Assembly: GCF_017311415.1 (NCBI RefSeq)
Contig: NZ_JAEKIS010000001.1
Span: 62,001 to 126,000, forward strand
From: Salipiger abyssi
GTDB lineage: Bacteria; Pseudomonadota; Alphaproteobacteria; Rhodobacterales; Rhodobacteraceae
Reading direction: 5' to 3'
DNA length: 64,000 nt
The translations under genes and the position numbers were made by a program. Every line of letters begins with the position of its first letter. Positions within the stretch are counted from its first letter, which is position 1. Below, one piece after another: positions 35,634 through 44,320 of this stretch. The notes under the pieces are model-generated. The model was not told where the DNA came from, did no database searches, and saw only the letters and a program-made list of their open reading frames with translations.

Positions 35634-37291
35634 TGCGCGTTGATCGCTGGGTTCCGTCGGACAACCTCAAGCTCGAGCCGAATGCCCTCCTGGCGGCAAC
35701 AGAGACCGAGAGAAACCTGACGCTGACCGCAGGGCCAGGAGCGGGCAAGACCGAAATGCTGGCGCAGCGGGCGGACTTTCTTCTCCGCACCGGCACGTGC
35801 CGCTACCCCAAGCGCATCCTCGCCATTTCGTTCAAGGTCGATGCGAGCCAGAATCTGAAGGCACGCGTCCGCAAGCGCTGCGGCCCCGAGCTGGCCGCGC
35901 GGCTCGACAGCCACACTTTTCACGCGTTCGGCAAGCGCATCATTGACCGCTTTCGGCTGGCGCTCACCGGGCGCGATGCCCTTGATGCGGACTACAGTGT
36001 AGGGCCGGCACGGGTCCAGGGACAGTCCATCACCTTTCAGGACATGGTGCCATTGGCAGTTACCATCCTCGAGACCAGCGCCATCGCCAGGAACGCCATA
36101 AGACAGACCTATAGTCACGTATTTCTGGACGAGTTCCAGGACTGCACGAAGGAGCAGTACGCGCTGATCAAAGCCTGCTTCCTCGACACAGGCGCGCAGC
36201 TCGTTGCCGTCGGCGACACCAAGCAGCGGATCATGGGCTGGGCGGGGGCGCTCGAAGGAATCTTCAAGACCTATGCCGCGGATTTCAACGCGGAAGCGCT
36301 GAACCTCTATCAGAACTTCCGCTCTGCGCCGCGACTTCGCCGAATGCAGAACGCGATGGTGCGGGTCATGGACGCGCCTGCTGCGCTTGATGACGATGAA
36401 CTGCAGGGTGACGATGGTGAGATCGAGATCCATCACTTCAAGAACGCCAGTGAGGAGGCCTCACATCTAGCCAACACGATCAAGGGATGGATCGAGAATG
36501 ACGGCCTGGACCCTTCCGACATCGCGGTGCTGGTGAGCAAGCAGCAGAACTTCTATTGTCAGGAGTTGCGAGCCGCGTTGCGGGACCGGAAGGTTCCGTT
36601 TCGCGACGAAGACCAGACGCAGGACTTCGCCTCCGAACCGGTTGTTCGTCTGCTCACCGATTTTCTTCTCGTGGTCTGGGGAGGCGCGCAACCGGAAGCT
36701 TTTCGCCGGCTGCTTGAAGCCATCGTCTACAATGAAGGTCTCGATGAAGAACAGGAATATCGAGCCCGCTCTCGATGGGACCGGTTCGTCGCGGACGTAC
36801 GGGCAAGAGCGGCGGCGAGAAAGATCGAATATGCTGATCGCGATGCGCTCGCAGCGCTGGTGGCGGCGCTGATCGAACTGGTTGGCAGGGACGCTGTGGT
36901 CGCCCTCTCCGCAGACTATGCTCAGGGCAACAGGCTTGATGATTTGATCGAGGATACGGTGACCCGCATATCTCAGTTGACGCAGGATGGAACGGACGTC
37001 GGCTCGGCGCTGACGGCATTCTCGGCCGATCGCTCCGTCAGGATCATGTCGATTCACAAGAGCAAGGGGCTGGAGTTTCACACCGTCATCATGATGGGCG
37101 TCGAGGAAGAGACGTTCTGGGGGAAGATCTCCGAGGAACGACCGGCCTTCTTTGTCGGCATCTCCCGCGCCAAGCAGCGGCTGGCACTTACGATCTGCGA
37201 GCACCGGGATCGACCGGACGGGGCCAGGCGCTGGAGCACGGAGCGTTCGCCTCAACAGGAGTTTGTCGGTTATGCGGAGGTGTACGCCTAA
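35630..37291 (+). CDS. gajB: UvrD/Rep-type superfamily 1 helicase, Gabija GajB-like
   Basis: The protein has 552-553 residues; two adjacent ATGs at 35630 and 35633 overlap the gajA stop. The SF1 motifs appear in order: Walker A TAGPGAGKTEM (34-40), LDEFQDCTKEQY (motif II), VGDTKQRI (III), YQNFRSAPRL (IV), SIHKSKGLEFHTVI (V) and VGISRAKQRLAL (VI). In Gabija, GajB joins GajA in a large complex and activates on DNA ends. Complete motifs suggest an active pair. The last bases overlap a converging gene fragment. Confidence 0.88.
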   Translation: MMRVDRWVPSDNLKLEPNALLAATETERNLTLTAGPGAGKTEMLAQRADFLLRTGTCRYPKRILAISFKVDASQNLKARVRKRCGPELAARLDSHTFHAFGKRIIDRFRLALTGRDALDADYSVGPARVQGQSITFQDMVPLAVTILETSAIARNAIRQTYSHVFLDEFQDCTKEQYALIKACFLDTGAQLVAVGDTKQRIMGWAGALEGIFKTYAADFNAEALNLYQNFRSAPRLRRMQNAMVRVMDAPAALDDDELQGDDGEIEIHHFKNASEEASHLANTIKGWIENDGLDPSDIAVLVSKQQNFYCQELRAALRDRKVPFRDEDQTQDFASEPVVRLLTDFLLVVWGGAQPEAFRRLLEAIVYNEGLDEEQEYRARSRWDRFVADVRARAAARKIEYADRDALAALVAALIELVGRDAVVALSADYAQGNRLDDLIEDTVTRISQLTQDGTDVGSALTAFSADRSVRIMSIHKSKGLEFHTVIMMGVEEETFWGKISEERPAFFVGISRAKQRLALTICEHRDRPDGARRWSTERSPQQEFVGYAEVYA

Positions 37292-37401
37292 CCCATTCGA
37301 TGAGCCTTGAGTCCGTCTTCGTGATCAGGCCGCCAAACGACAACAAGATCTTCAGCTCCCGAGGAGCGGCGGTGCACCCAGTGGAACTCGTCTGAGGTCA
37401 T
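37288..37401 (-). pseudogene. C-terminal fragment of an unknown protein, convergent with gajB
   Basis: The minus strand reads MTSDEFHWVHRRSSGAEDLV and then VVWRPDHEDGLKAHRMG before a stop that overlaps the gajB stop. The frame extends upstream to about 37465 (RWLYEAISRLSRADLSGKG). The text looks like real protein but has no proper start and no recognised family. It is perhaps the end of a gene cut when the defence pair was inserted. Confidence 0.3.
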
Positions 37402-37732
37402 GTAGACAATCGCGCCCTTTCCGCTGAGATCAGCTCGAGATAGTCGAGAAATTGCCTCGTATAGCCAGCGTCAATGCTTGGCGTGGGCGAGAAATCGCTT
37501 TGCCACGCGAACGGCGGCAATGTGGGCTGTGACCACAGAATTTAAAGCCGTTCTCAAGGTCGGCTATGGGCCGGAGGCGTAGATATTCAAGCGTGCAGAA
37601 TCCTCCTTGCCCTGAATAAGTTCCCACCGGGTTTCATACGGATTTTGGCAGACCGTTCCCACCCTGAACGGGGCAGGTCAGGTCACTCTATGTGCAGGCC
37701 TGATCAGGCGATGATGTCCGCGTCACCCGGCC
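37402..37732. other. 330-bp intergenic region between the defence pair and pdxY
   Basis: Nothing recognisable as a gene, RNA or terminator is present. The GC content rises sharply at its right end, where the pdxY operon begins, so a segment boundary may lie here. Confidence 0.4.
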
Positions 37733-38581
37733 TCAGCCGGACCCAAGCGAAAGCAGCGCGCGACGAAATTCCGGCTCGCTTAGCACCACCTCGCCCGCAC
37801 CAAGCGCCTCGGCGTGGCTGAGGGCGCGGGCGGTTAGGGTCTGGGCGGTCTCGATGGCGCGGGGCAGGGCAAGGCCCCGCCCGATGCCCGCGACCACAAG
37901 CCCGGCGAAGAGATCGCCGGTGCCGGGCAGGGCGATCGGCAGGCGCTTGGTCGGGTGGCGGCTGAGACCTTCGGGGCCCAGGAGCACCGTCTCGAGTCGC
38001 CCGGGGCCGGTGTCGTCGAGTATGCAGCCGGTGGCGATCAGATGCGCTTCTGGCGCGATGTGCAGCGCCTCGCGCGCCGCCTGAAGATCGGCCAACGTGT
38101 GGATCTGCTGCCCGGTGAGCCAGGCGAGTTCTAATGGGTTCGGCGTGGCGATGTCGGCCATCGGCAGCAGCCGGTCGCGCATTACGCCGGCGATGGCTTC
38201 GGGTACATAGAGTCCGGGACCGGTGTCGCCCATCACCGGGTCGCAGATGTAGCGCAGGCGCGGGTTCGCGGCCTTCGCCTCGGCCACGAAATCCGCCACC
38301 ATCTCGGCCACGTCGAGCGAGCCGATATAACCGGTAAGGATATAATCCGCCCGCTCGGGCAGGCCGCGTTCGCGCGCGCCTTGCAGCAGGTCGGAAAAGA
38401 ACTCGGGCGGCAGGGTGCGGCCGCGCAGGGTCGGGTAGTCGGGTGTGTTCGAGAAGACCACCGTGGGGATCGCCGCCACCTCGAGGCCTGCCGCCTGCAT
38501 CGGGAAGAGCGCCGCGGAATTGCCGACATGGCCTAAGACTACCTGGCTTTGGATCGAAATGAGGAAAGGGGGGCGTTTCAT
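37733..38581 (-). CDS. pdxY: Pyridoxal kinase, first copy
   Basis: The protein has 282 residues. ISIQSQVVLGHVGNSAALFP is the N-terminal hallmark of PdxY/PdxK, CDPVMGDTGPGLYVPE the metal/ATP region, and LPGTGDLFAGL the C-terminal anion hole with the catalytic Asp. The enzyme phosphorylates pyridoxal in vitamin B6 salvage. It is the last gene of a GATase-MOSC-pdxY operon with a 4-bp overlap with the MOSC gene. A copy more than 80% identical lies at 60754-61611. Confidence 0.93.
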   Translation of the reverse strand: MKRPPFLISIQSQVVLGHVGNSAALFPMQAAGLEVAAIPTVVFSNTPDYPTLRGRTLPPEFFSDLLQGARERGLPERADYILTGYIGSLDVAEMVADFVAEAKAANPRLRYICDPVMGDTGPGLYVPEAIAGVMRDRLLPMADIATPNPLELAWLTGQQIHTLADLQAAREALHIAPEAHLIATGCILDDTGPGRLETVLLGPEGLSRHPTKRLPIALPGTGDLFAGLVVAGIGRGLALPRAIETAQTLTARALSHAEALGAGEVVLSEPEFRRALLSLGSG

Positions 38582-39258
38582 GCGGTGCCGTCCAGTCTTG
38601 CGCTCCAGTCCTCGACCCGGTGGCTTTCCAACCGCCGGACCGCATATTTGCGCCAGCCCTCAGCCAGGACATCGAGCGCGGCGATGCCTTCAAGTTCAAC
38701 CAGGTTCATCCGGTCCACATAGAGAGCGTGCCAGAGCCGTCGCAAAGTCCAGTCCGGGGCCAGACGGCCGATCAGCTCCAGCCGGTCGCCGGGCGCGACT
38801 GTGCCGGTCTGGAGCACCCGATAATACCATCCAGTGCGTCCCGTCTGCTGCACGCGTCGCGCCATGTCGGCCACGCCGAAGCGGTGGTTGAGCTTCCAGC
38901 AGGGCTGGCGCCCCTGCGAGACCTGGATCAGCGCGCCGCCCAGCCGAAATGTATCGCCGACGGCGACCTCCTCTTCGGTGAGCCCGGCGGTCGAGATATT
39001 CTCGCCGAACCCGCCGGGAGCGGTCAGCGCCTGAAGGTCACCGAGTTCCGCGCGCCAGTCGCTGTAATGATCGAGCGGATAATGATGTACGGCCTTCTCG
39101 ATGCCGCCATGCACCCGCCGGTCCGCCTGTTCGTCGCCTGCGAACCCCTCGGGGCCGAGCGTCAGCGGGCGGCTGACCGGCGTCTTGTCGATGCCGCTCA
39201 GCGTGTCGCTTCCGGGCAGGGGGGCGGCGCGGCCGGTCAGAAGGGTGACGGTACTCAT
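38578..39258 (-). CDS. MOSC-domain protein (YiiM-like)
   Basis: The protein has 226 residues. The MOSC core includes FAGDEQADRRVHGGIEKAVHHY and GGFGENISTAGLTEEEV, and the sulfur/molybdenum-binding Cys is in SQGRQPCWKLNHRFG, very close to the YiiM pattern. YiiM proteins use the molybdenum cofactor to reduce N-hydroxylated bases such as 6-hydroxylaminopurine. It overlaps both neighbours by 4 bp. Its 3' end survives as a broken remnant beside the second pdxY. Confidence 0.9.
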   Translation of the reverse strand: MSTVTLLTGRAAPLPGSDTLSGIDKTPVSRPLTLGPEGFAGDEQADRRVHGGIEKAVHHYPLDHYSDWRAELGDLQALTAPGGFGENISTAGLTEEEVAVGDTFRLGGALIQVSQGRQPCWKLNHRFGVADMARRVQQTGRTGWYYRVLQTGTVAPGDRLELIGRLAPDWTLRRLWHALYVDRMNLVELEGIAALDVLAEGWRKYAVRRLESHRVEDWSARLDGTA

Positions 39259-39950
39259 GGCTCCAGCTCCCGCAGCCAGTGTCTGAACATGGCCTGACCG
39301 GCGGCGCGCAGCGCGGGGCCATGTACCTTGGCATCTTGCCGGAGGGCCTCGGGGGCAATCCCCGCCTGCGCCAGCTCTGCGCTATGGCCGATTAGCCAGC
39401 GTTCGAAATCCGGCAGCATCCCGGCCTCGGGGTGGAATTGCAGGCCGAGAATGTTGCGGCCCCGGGCGAATCCCTGTGTTTCGCAGGCGGGGGTCCCGGC
39501 TAGGCGCTCGGTTCCGGCGGGCAGCGCGAAGCCCTCGCCATGCCAGTGCAGCACCGGAATGTCCGCGAGGTGGACAAGCGGGCCGACCCGACCGGGCGCG
39601 GTCAGGGTCAGGGGCGCGAAGCCGATCTCCTTTTGGGCGAGCAGCGCGACACGGGCTCCGAGGGCCGCGGCCATGAGCTGTGCGCCGAGGCAAATGCCGA
39701 GGGTCGGGCGATCCGCCGCCAGCCTCATGGTTAGCCAGTCCCGCTCCTCTGTCATACAGGGAAAGGCGGCGCCGTCGTTCACGCCAATCGGCCCACCCAG
39801 CACCACGACCAGGTCCGGTTCCAGCGGATCGGGCAGTGGGTCCACAGCCGCCTCAATGTCTTGGAGCTGATAGCCGGCGTCTCTCAGAACCGGGGCAAAG
39901 GTCCCGAGATCTTCAAAGGCCAGGTGGCGCAGGATCAGGGCGGATTTCAT
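39255..39950 (-). CDS. Class I glutamine amidotransferase-like protein
   Basis: The protein has 231 residues from the ATG at 39950. The nucleophile elbow is LGICLGAQLMAAALG and the His-Glu pair is in LQFHPEAGMLPDFERWL, so the catalytic triad is complete. Stand-alone members of this type (GuaA-N-like) are often glutaminases or gamma-glutamyl hydrolases. It is the first gene of the operon with MOSC and pdxY and is divergent to the MocR regulator across 93 bp. Confidence 0.88.
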   Translation of the reverse strand: MKSALILRHLAFEDLGTFAPVLRDAGYQLQDIEAAVDPLPDPLEPDLVVVLGGPIGVNDGAAFPCMTEERDWLTMRLAADRPTLGICLGAQLMAAALGARVALLAQKEIGFAPLTLTAPGRVGPLVHLADIPVLHWHGEGFALPAGTERLAGTPACETQGFARGRNILGLQFHPEAGMLPDFERWLIGHSAELAQAGIAPEALRQDAKVHGPALRAAGQAMFRHWLRELEP

Positions 39951-39990
39951 CGTGGAAGCCTCTTGCGTTTTTCGCCTCTGTGGCAAAACG

Positions 39991-40033
39991 CTGGCCTATG
40001 CAAAAGTGCCAGTATTAATGATTGAGATAGGCC
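39991..40033. promoter_or_regulatory. Nested inverted repeats in the mocR/GATase divergent promoter
   Basis: Two inverted repeats share the same 93-bp intergenic space: CTGGC (39991-39995) with GCCAG (40008-40012), and GGCCTAT (39993-39999) with ATAGGCC (40027-40033). MocR-type regulators bind repeats in the promoter they share with the divergent gene, so this is the likely binding region. Confidence 0.45.
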
Positions 40034-40043
40034 GGTTTTCGAC

Positions 40044-41456
40044 ATGCGCGAGCCTCTTTCCCTCGAGATGGAGCCGGGCCATGGCGGCCCGCTGTTCCTC
40101 GCCATTGCCGAGGCCATCACCCGTGACATCACCCGCGGGCGGCTGAAGCCCGGAGCGAGGCTGCCCGGCACGCGGGCACTGGCGCGCGAACTGGGGGTCC
40201 ATCGCAACACGGTGGATGCGGCCTACCAGGAGCTGCTGACCCAGGGTTGGCTACAGGCAGAGCCCGCGCGGGGCACATACGTCGCGCAGGATCTGCCACA
40301 GGGGATGCTGGCCCGCAGGTCAGCGCCCGCGCCGATGGACCCGGTGGCGCCACGCGCGGGGCTCGCGTTTACCGACGGCGCGCCGGACCCCAAGCTGGTG
40401 CCCGACAAGGCGCTGGCCCGGGCCTTTCGCCGGGCGCTGCTGTCGCCGGCCTTCCGCGCCGGGGCCGATTACGGCGATGCGCGCGGAACGTCCTCACTGC
40501 GCGAGGCACTGGCGGCGTATCTCGCCACGGACCGGGGCGTGGTGGCGGACCCGTCGCGGCTGCTGATCGCGCGCGGCAGCCAGATGGCGCTATTCCTGGC
40601 CGTGCGGGCGGCGCTGTCTCCGGGCGAGGTCATCGCGGTGGAGGAGCCGGGCTATCCGCTCGCCTGGGAGGCGTTCCGCGCGGCGGGGGCAGAGGTGCGG
40701 GGCGTGCCGGTGGATGGCGGGGGCCTCAGGATCGACGCGCTGGAGCAGGCGCTGGCCGGCGACCCGCGCATCCGGGCGGTCTATGTCACGCCACATCACC
40801 AGTATCCGACCACGGTGACCATGGGCGCGGCGCGGCGGTTGAAACTGCTGGAGCTGGCGCAGCGCCATGGGGTCACGCTGATCGAGGACGATTACGACCA
40901 CGAGTACCGCTTCGAGGGCCGCCCGGTGCTGCCGCTCGCCGCCCGCGCGCCCGAAGCCCTGCCGCTGATCTACGTGGGCTCGCTGTCGAAACTGCTCTCG
41001 CCGGGTATCCGGTTGGGCTATGCGCTGGCGCCCGAGCCGTTGTTGACCCGCATGGCCGAGGCGCGCGCCGCCATCGACCGGCAGGGCGACGCGCCGCTGG
41101 AGGCGGCGCTGGCGGAACTGGTCCGCGACGGCGATCTCGGCCGTCACGCCCGCAAGGCGCGGCGGGTCTACCGGGCGCGGCGGGATCTGCTGGCGGCGCT
41201 GCTGGGCGAACACCTCGCCGGGCGGGCGACATTCGATCTGCCCGCCGGAGGGTTGGCGCTGTGGCTGCACTGCGAGGGGAGGTCCGCCGAGGCCTGGGCC
41301 AAAGCCGCGGGGCAGGCGGGTCTGGCGCTGCTGCCGGGTACGCGCTTTGCGTTGGAGGGTCCGGCGCCGCAAGCCTTCCGGCTGGGCTATGCGGCGCTGG
41401 ACGAAGGGCAGATCGCCCGGGCGGTTGAGATCCTCGCCCGGAGCGTTCCGGGCTGA
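40044..41456 (+). CDS. MocR/PdxR-family regulator (GntR HTH fused to aminotransferase domain)
   Basis: The protein has 470 residues. Residues 10-80 are a GntR winged helix (FLAIAEAITRDITRGRLKPG, then LPGTRALARELGVHRNTVDAAY). The rest is a fold-type I aminotransferase with VYVTPHHQYPTTVTMG, EDDYDHEYRFEGRPVLPL and the PLP Lys316 in VGSLSKLLSPGIRLGY. MocR proteins sense PLP or amino acids and often control divergent vitamin B6 genes. Next to pdxY this strongly suggests a PdxR-like role. It ends 2 bp from the converging bioB. Confidence 0.92.
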   Translation: MREPLSLEMEPGHGGPLFLAIAEAITRDITRGRLKPGARLPGTRALARELGVHRNTVDAAYQELLTQGWLQAEPARGTYVAQDLPQGMLARRSAPAPMDPVAPRAGLAFTDGAPDPKLVPDKALARAFRRALLSPAFRAGADYGDARGTSSLREALAAYLATDRGVVADPSRLLIARGSQMALFLAVRAALSPGEVIAVEEPGYPLAWEAFRAAGAEVRGVPVDGGGLRIDALEQALAGDPRIRAVYVTPHHQYPTTVTMGAARRLKLLELAQRHGVTLIEDDYDHEYRFEGRPVLPLAARAPEALPLIYVGSLSKLLSPGIRLGYALAPEPLLTRMAEARAAIDRQGDAPLEAALAELVRDGDLGRHARKARRVYRARRDLLAALLGEHLAGRATFDLPAGGLALWLHCEGRSAEAWAKAAGQAGLALLPGTRFALEGPAPQAFRLGYAALDEGQIARAVEILARSVPG

Positions 41457-41458
41457 GC

Positions 41459-42433
41459 CTATTCCGCCGCGACCCGGGGCCGGGCCTGCGCGGGGGCGAT
41501 GTGTATGCCAAGCCGGGTCAGCAGATCCTGATCCTTCCACGCCGCCGGGTTGCCGGTGGTCAGCAACTGGTCGCCCACGAAGATCGAGTTCGCCCCGGCA
41601 AGAAAGCACAGCGCCTGCAGCTCGTCGCTCATCCCCGTGCGCCCTGCCGACAGGCGCACGACCGAGGCTGGCATCAGGATGCGGGCCAGCGCCACGATGC
41701 GCACCAGCGCGAAGGGATCGACGGCCTGGGCGCGCGCCTGCACCGGCACGCCCTCGATCTCGTTCCACAGGTTCACCGGCACGCTGTCGGGATGCGCGGG
41801 CAGCGTCGCCAGCGTCACCAGCATGGCGATGCGGTCCTCTTCGGCCTCGCCCATGCCCAAGATGCCGCCGCAGCAGACCCTGATGCCGCCCTTGCGGACC
41901 TGCTCGACCGTGTCGAGGCGGTCCTCCATCGTCCGGGTGGTGGCAATCTGGGCGTAGTATTCGGGCGAGGTGTCGATGTTGTGGTTGTAGAAATCCAGGC
42001 CCGCCGCCTTCAGCCGCGCGACCTGTTCGGGCGACAGCATCCCCAGCGTCATGCAGGTCTCGAGCTCCAGCTCGGCCACCCCCCGCACCATGTCGCAGAG
42101 CTTGTCCATGTCGCGGTCCTTGGGGCTGCGCCAGGCGGCTCCCATGCAGAACCTCTGAGCGCCGGAGGCCTTGGCGCGCTTGGCGGCGGCCAGAACCTCC
42201 TCGGTTCCCATCAGCTTGGTGGCCTTCACTCCGGTGTCGTGATGGGCGGATTGCGAGCAATAGCCGCAATCCTCAGGGCAGCCGCCGGTCTTGATGCTGA
42301 GCAGGCTCGCGGTTTCGATCGCGTTGGGGTCGAAATGCGCGCGGTGCAGGGTCTGGGCGCGGTGCATGAGATCGGCGAAGGGCAGGGCGTGGATCGCCCA
42401 GGCCTCCGCCATGGTCCAGTCGGTGCGGATCAT
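41459..42433 (-). CDS. bioB: Biotin synthase
   Basis: The protein has 324 residues. The radical-SAM cysteines are Cys52, Cys56 and Cys59 in [58 protein letters not shown] and [18 protein letters not shown] are all diagnostic BioB blocks. The enzyme inserts sulfur into dethiobiotin. Its ATG overlaps the bioY stop, so the two form an operon under BioR. The other bio genes are not in the window. Confidence 0.97.
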   Translation of the reverse strand: MIRTDWTMAEAWAIHALPFADLMHRAQTLHRAHFDPNAIETASLLSIKTGGCPEDCGYCSQSAHHDTGVKATKLMGTEEVLAAAKRAKASGAQRFCMGAAWRSPKDRDMDKLCDMVRGVAELELETCMTLGMLSPEQVARLKAAGLDFYNHNIDTSPEYYAQIATTRTMEDRLDTVEQVRKGGIRVCCGGILGMGEAEEDRIAMLVTLATLPAHPDSVPVNLWNEIEGVPVQARAQAVDPFALVRIVALARILMPASVVRLSAGRTGMSDELQALCFLAGANSIFVGDQLLTTGNPAAWKDQDLLTRLGIHIAPAQARPRVAAE

Positions 42434-42987
42434 GACGCGCGGGTCCGGAGGCGGGCGATGGCCGCGATGAGGCCCGAGGCCAAAGCCAGCTTGACCAGAT
42501 CGCCGAGCAGGAAGGGCGTGAGACCCGCGGCCAGCAGACCCTGCGCCGGGACATAGTGCGCCAGCCAGGCGAGGCCGAGGGCATAGACCACGGCCAGGCC
42601 CGCCAGCATCGCCAGGAAGCGCCCGATCAACCCGCGCCGCTGCGCCAGCCAGCCGGTCAGGCCCGCGCCCAGCAGATAGCCCGCCAGATAGCCGCCGGTC
42701 GGCCCGACCATATAGGCCAGCCCGATGCCGCGTTCCGGGGTGCCGGAGAAGACCGGCAACCCCAGGGCGCCCGCCGCAAGATAGGCCGCCATTGCCGCAA
42801 AGCCGAGCCTCGGCCCGAGCGTGGCGGCGAGGAAGAACACCGCCAGGGTGTGCAGCGTCATCGGCACTGGCCAGAACGGGATCTGGATCTTGGCGCCCAG
42901 CGTGATCAGCGCCGCGCCGCCGAGCGCCAGCGCGAGCCTGCGTCCGAGCGCGGCGGGACGGGTCAGAGAGGGGGTGAGAAATGCCAT
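42430..42987 (-). CDS. bioY: Biotin transporter BioY (ECF substrate-binding component)
   Basis: The protein has 185 residues and six membrane helices. Family motifs are [21 protein letters not shown] and [15 protein letters not shown]. BioY imports biotin alone or with an ECF energy module. The gene is first in the bioYB operon, with two BioR-box-like palindromes in the 80 bp upstream of the start, so biotin status should repress it. Confidence 0.95.
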   Translation of the reverse strand: MAFLTPSLTRPAALGRRLALALGGAALITLGAKIQIPFWPVPMTLHTLAVFFLAATLGPRLGFAAMAAYLAAGALGLPVFSGTPERGIGLAYMVGPTGGYLAGYLLGAGLTGWLAQRRGLIGRFLAMLAGLAVVYALGLAWLAHYVPAQGLLAAGLTPFLLGDLVKLALASGLIAAIARLRTRAS

Positions 42988-43017
42988 GGGTCTGTCCTCC
43001 GAAGATAGGTATCGAGT

Positions 43018-43027
43018 CTATCTATAA
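43018..43027. promoter_or_regulatory. BioR box (CTATCTATAA) in the bioY promoter
   Basis: CTATCTATAA differs by one base from the palindrome TTATCTATAA described for BioR of alphaproteobacteria. It lies 31 bp before the bioY start codon, a position suitable for blocking the promoter. Confidence 0.7.
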
Positions 43028-43061
43028 TTACGAAGGCTTTGCGTGGTGCTGGCAATTAGGT

Positions 43062-43071
43062 TTATAGATAA
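43062..43071. promoter_or_regulatory. BioR box (TTATAGATAA) between bioR and bioY
   Basis: TTATAGATAA is a perfect BioR-type palindrome immediately after the bioR stop codon and 75 bp upstream of bioY. Together with the box at 43018 it gives a two-site promoter, with centres 44 bp apart. Confidence 0.75.
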
Positions 43072-43740
43072 TTATCCGGGAATCTCGTAAGTCTCTCGCA
43101 AATCGGCATTTTTCACGGCAGTCTTGCGCTTGCCGATCCAGCCGACATGGCGCGCGAGCGTGGCGCAGGCGAGGTCGGTCTGCCCCTTGCGCAGAGCGTC
43201 GAGAATGGCGCGGTGGTCGTGATCTGTGCGCGCCTCCCAGTCGCGCCGCCATGCGGCAAAGAGGAACCGGGCGCTGGCGGCCTGCAGGTCGTCGATCGTC
43301 CGCAGCAGACGCGGCATCCGGCAGGGGGACAGGATGAGCCGGTGAAAATGGCGGTTTGCTGCCTCCCAGTCACGGACGGTACTGGCACTGTCGCCGTGGC
43401 GCGTAACCTCTTCTGCTTCCTGTAGAATAGCGCGTGTCATATTGGGCGAGGCGTGGCGCAGGGCGAGGCTTTCGAGGCTGGAGCGCATCTCGGCCACCTC
43501 GCGCAGTTCGGCCACGTCGAATTCGGTGACGCGAAAGCCGCGCCTCGGTTCGCTCTCTGCCAGTCCCTGTGTCTGCAACTCGCGGAAGGCCTCGCGCACT
43601 GGGACATGGCTCGCGCCGAACTCGGCAGCGACATGGTCCTGCCGGAGGCGCGCGCCGGGCGGAATCTCGCCCGAGATGATACGGTCAGCAAGGACGCGGG
43701 CGATGCGGGCGGACTGGGTCTCTTCAGGGGCGTGTTTCAT
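43072..43740 (-). CDS. bioR: GntR-family (FCD) biotin regulator BioR
   Basis: The protein has 222 residues. The HTH is RLRQDHVAAEFGASHVPVREAF in the N-terminal 70 residues; an all-helical FCD ligand domain follows (EVAEMRSSLESLALRHA). Identity as BioR is inferred from its place upstream of bioYB and from three TTATAGATAA-type boxes, one directly before its own start. BioR represses biotin synthesis and uptake genes in alphaproteobacteria that lack a BirA HTH. Confidence 0.9.
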   Translation of the reverse strand: MKHAPEETQSARIARVLADRIISGEIPPGARLRQDHVAAEFGASHVPVREAFRELQTQGLAESEPRRGFRVTEFDVAELREVAEMRSSLESLALRHASPNMTRAILQEAEEVTRHGDSASTVRDWEAANRHFHRLILSPCRMPRLLRTIDDLQAASARFLFAAWRRDWEARTDHDHRAILDALRKGQTDLACATLARHVGWIGKRKTAVKNADLRETYEIPG

Positions 43741-43743
43741 GAA

Positions 43744-43753
43744 TTATAGATAA
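43744..43753. promoter_or_regulatory. BioR box (TTATAGATAA) at the bioR start, autoregulatory
   Basis: The perfect palindrome TTATAGATAA lies 3 bp before the bioR start codon, so bound BioR would block transcription or translation initiation of its own gene. Confidence 0.75.
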
Positions 43754-43778
43754 TTCATACTGCACCGCCCGTCGACAG

Positions 43779-44294
43779 TTAAGGTGGGCTTTGCGGTTCA
43801 TCTGTCATCGTCGCCTTCTTGTAGGACCTGGAAAGCCTCTGCAGGCTCAGGCAGCCTTTGGTTGCGATGTTGGGAAGTCGCAATTCGTAAAGATCAGCGG
43901 ATCCGACACGTCTTCCTTCTTTCGGAGGTCGGCCGACACATCGGAAGGTCAGGATCGTCCGCCAGCCCCCGAGAACGTGCCAACTTGCTCTGACGTCGAT
44001 ATCTCTCCATGGGATGATCGCCTCGGGATCAATGGCGTTCATGAGGATGCCCTGCGCCGTGAATGTCAGTATCGGGCCTTTCCGTCGTCCGTACTTCCAA
44101 TGCAAGAGGACCGGCGCAAACCCAAGTGGCGCGGCCAATGCCAGAAATGCCACCTGAGATGCCCTGCCATCGACGCCGGGCTCCTGACTGAGAGACATCG
44201 CCACCGCGAGAGCTGGAACGAGGAGGAGCCCGGCCATGAGCCAGAACCCGGCAAGCCGAAAATATGACAGCCAGATCACCAGATCAGGCATCGA
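43779..44294 (-). CDS. STM3941-like membrane protein
   Basis: The protein has 171 residues from the ATG at 44294; the longer open frame upstream overlaps the exporter gene and is not protein-like. Two membrane helices lie at the N-terminus (LAGFWLMAGLLLVPALAVAM, FLALAAPLGFAPVLLHW). A small beta domain follows with LTFTAQGILMNAIDPEAIIPWRDIDVRA, the I-P-W-x-D-I block seen in the STM3941 family. Function unknown. Confidence 0.65.
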   Translation of the reverse strand, partial: SMPDLVIWLSYFRLAGFWLMAGLLLVPALAVAMSLSQEPGVDGRASQVAFLALAAPLGFAPVLLHWKYGRRKGPILTFTAQGILMNAIDPEAIIPWRDIDVRASWHVLGGWRTILTFRCVGRPPKEGRRVGSADLYELRLPNIATKGCLSLQRLSRSYKKATMTDEPQSPP

Positions 44295-44320
44295 ATGCGC
44301 TTGGCGTGCCTTGTCCACAT

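Noticed and set aside
37630-37700. Possible terminator or small RNA before pdxY
   Set aside because: A few short inverted words exist, but no stable stem followed by T-run.
40590-42269. Minus-strand open frame of 559 codons
   Set aside because: It is opposite mocR and out of frame with bioB. The motif-bearing frames of both are elsewhere.
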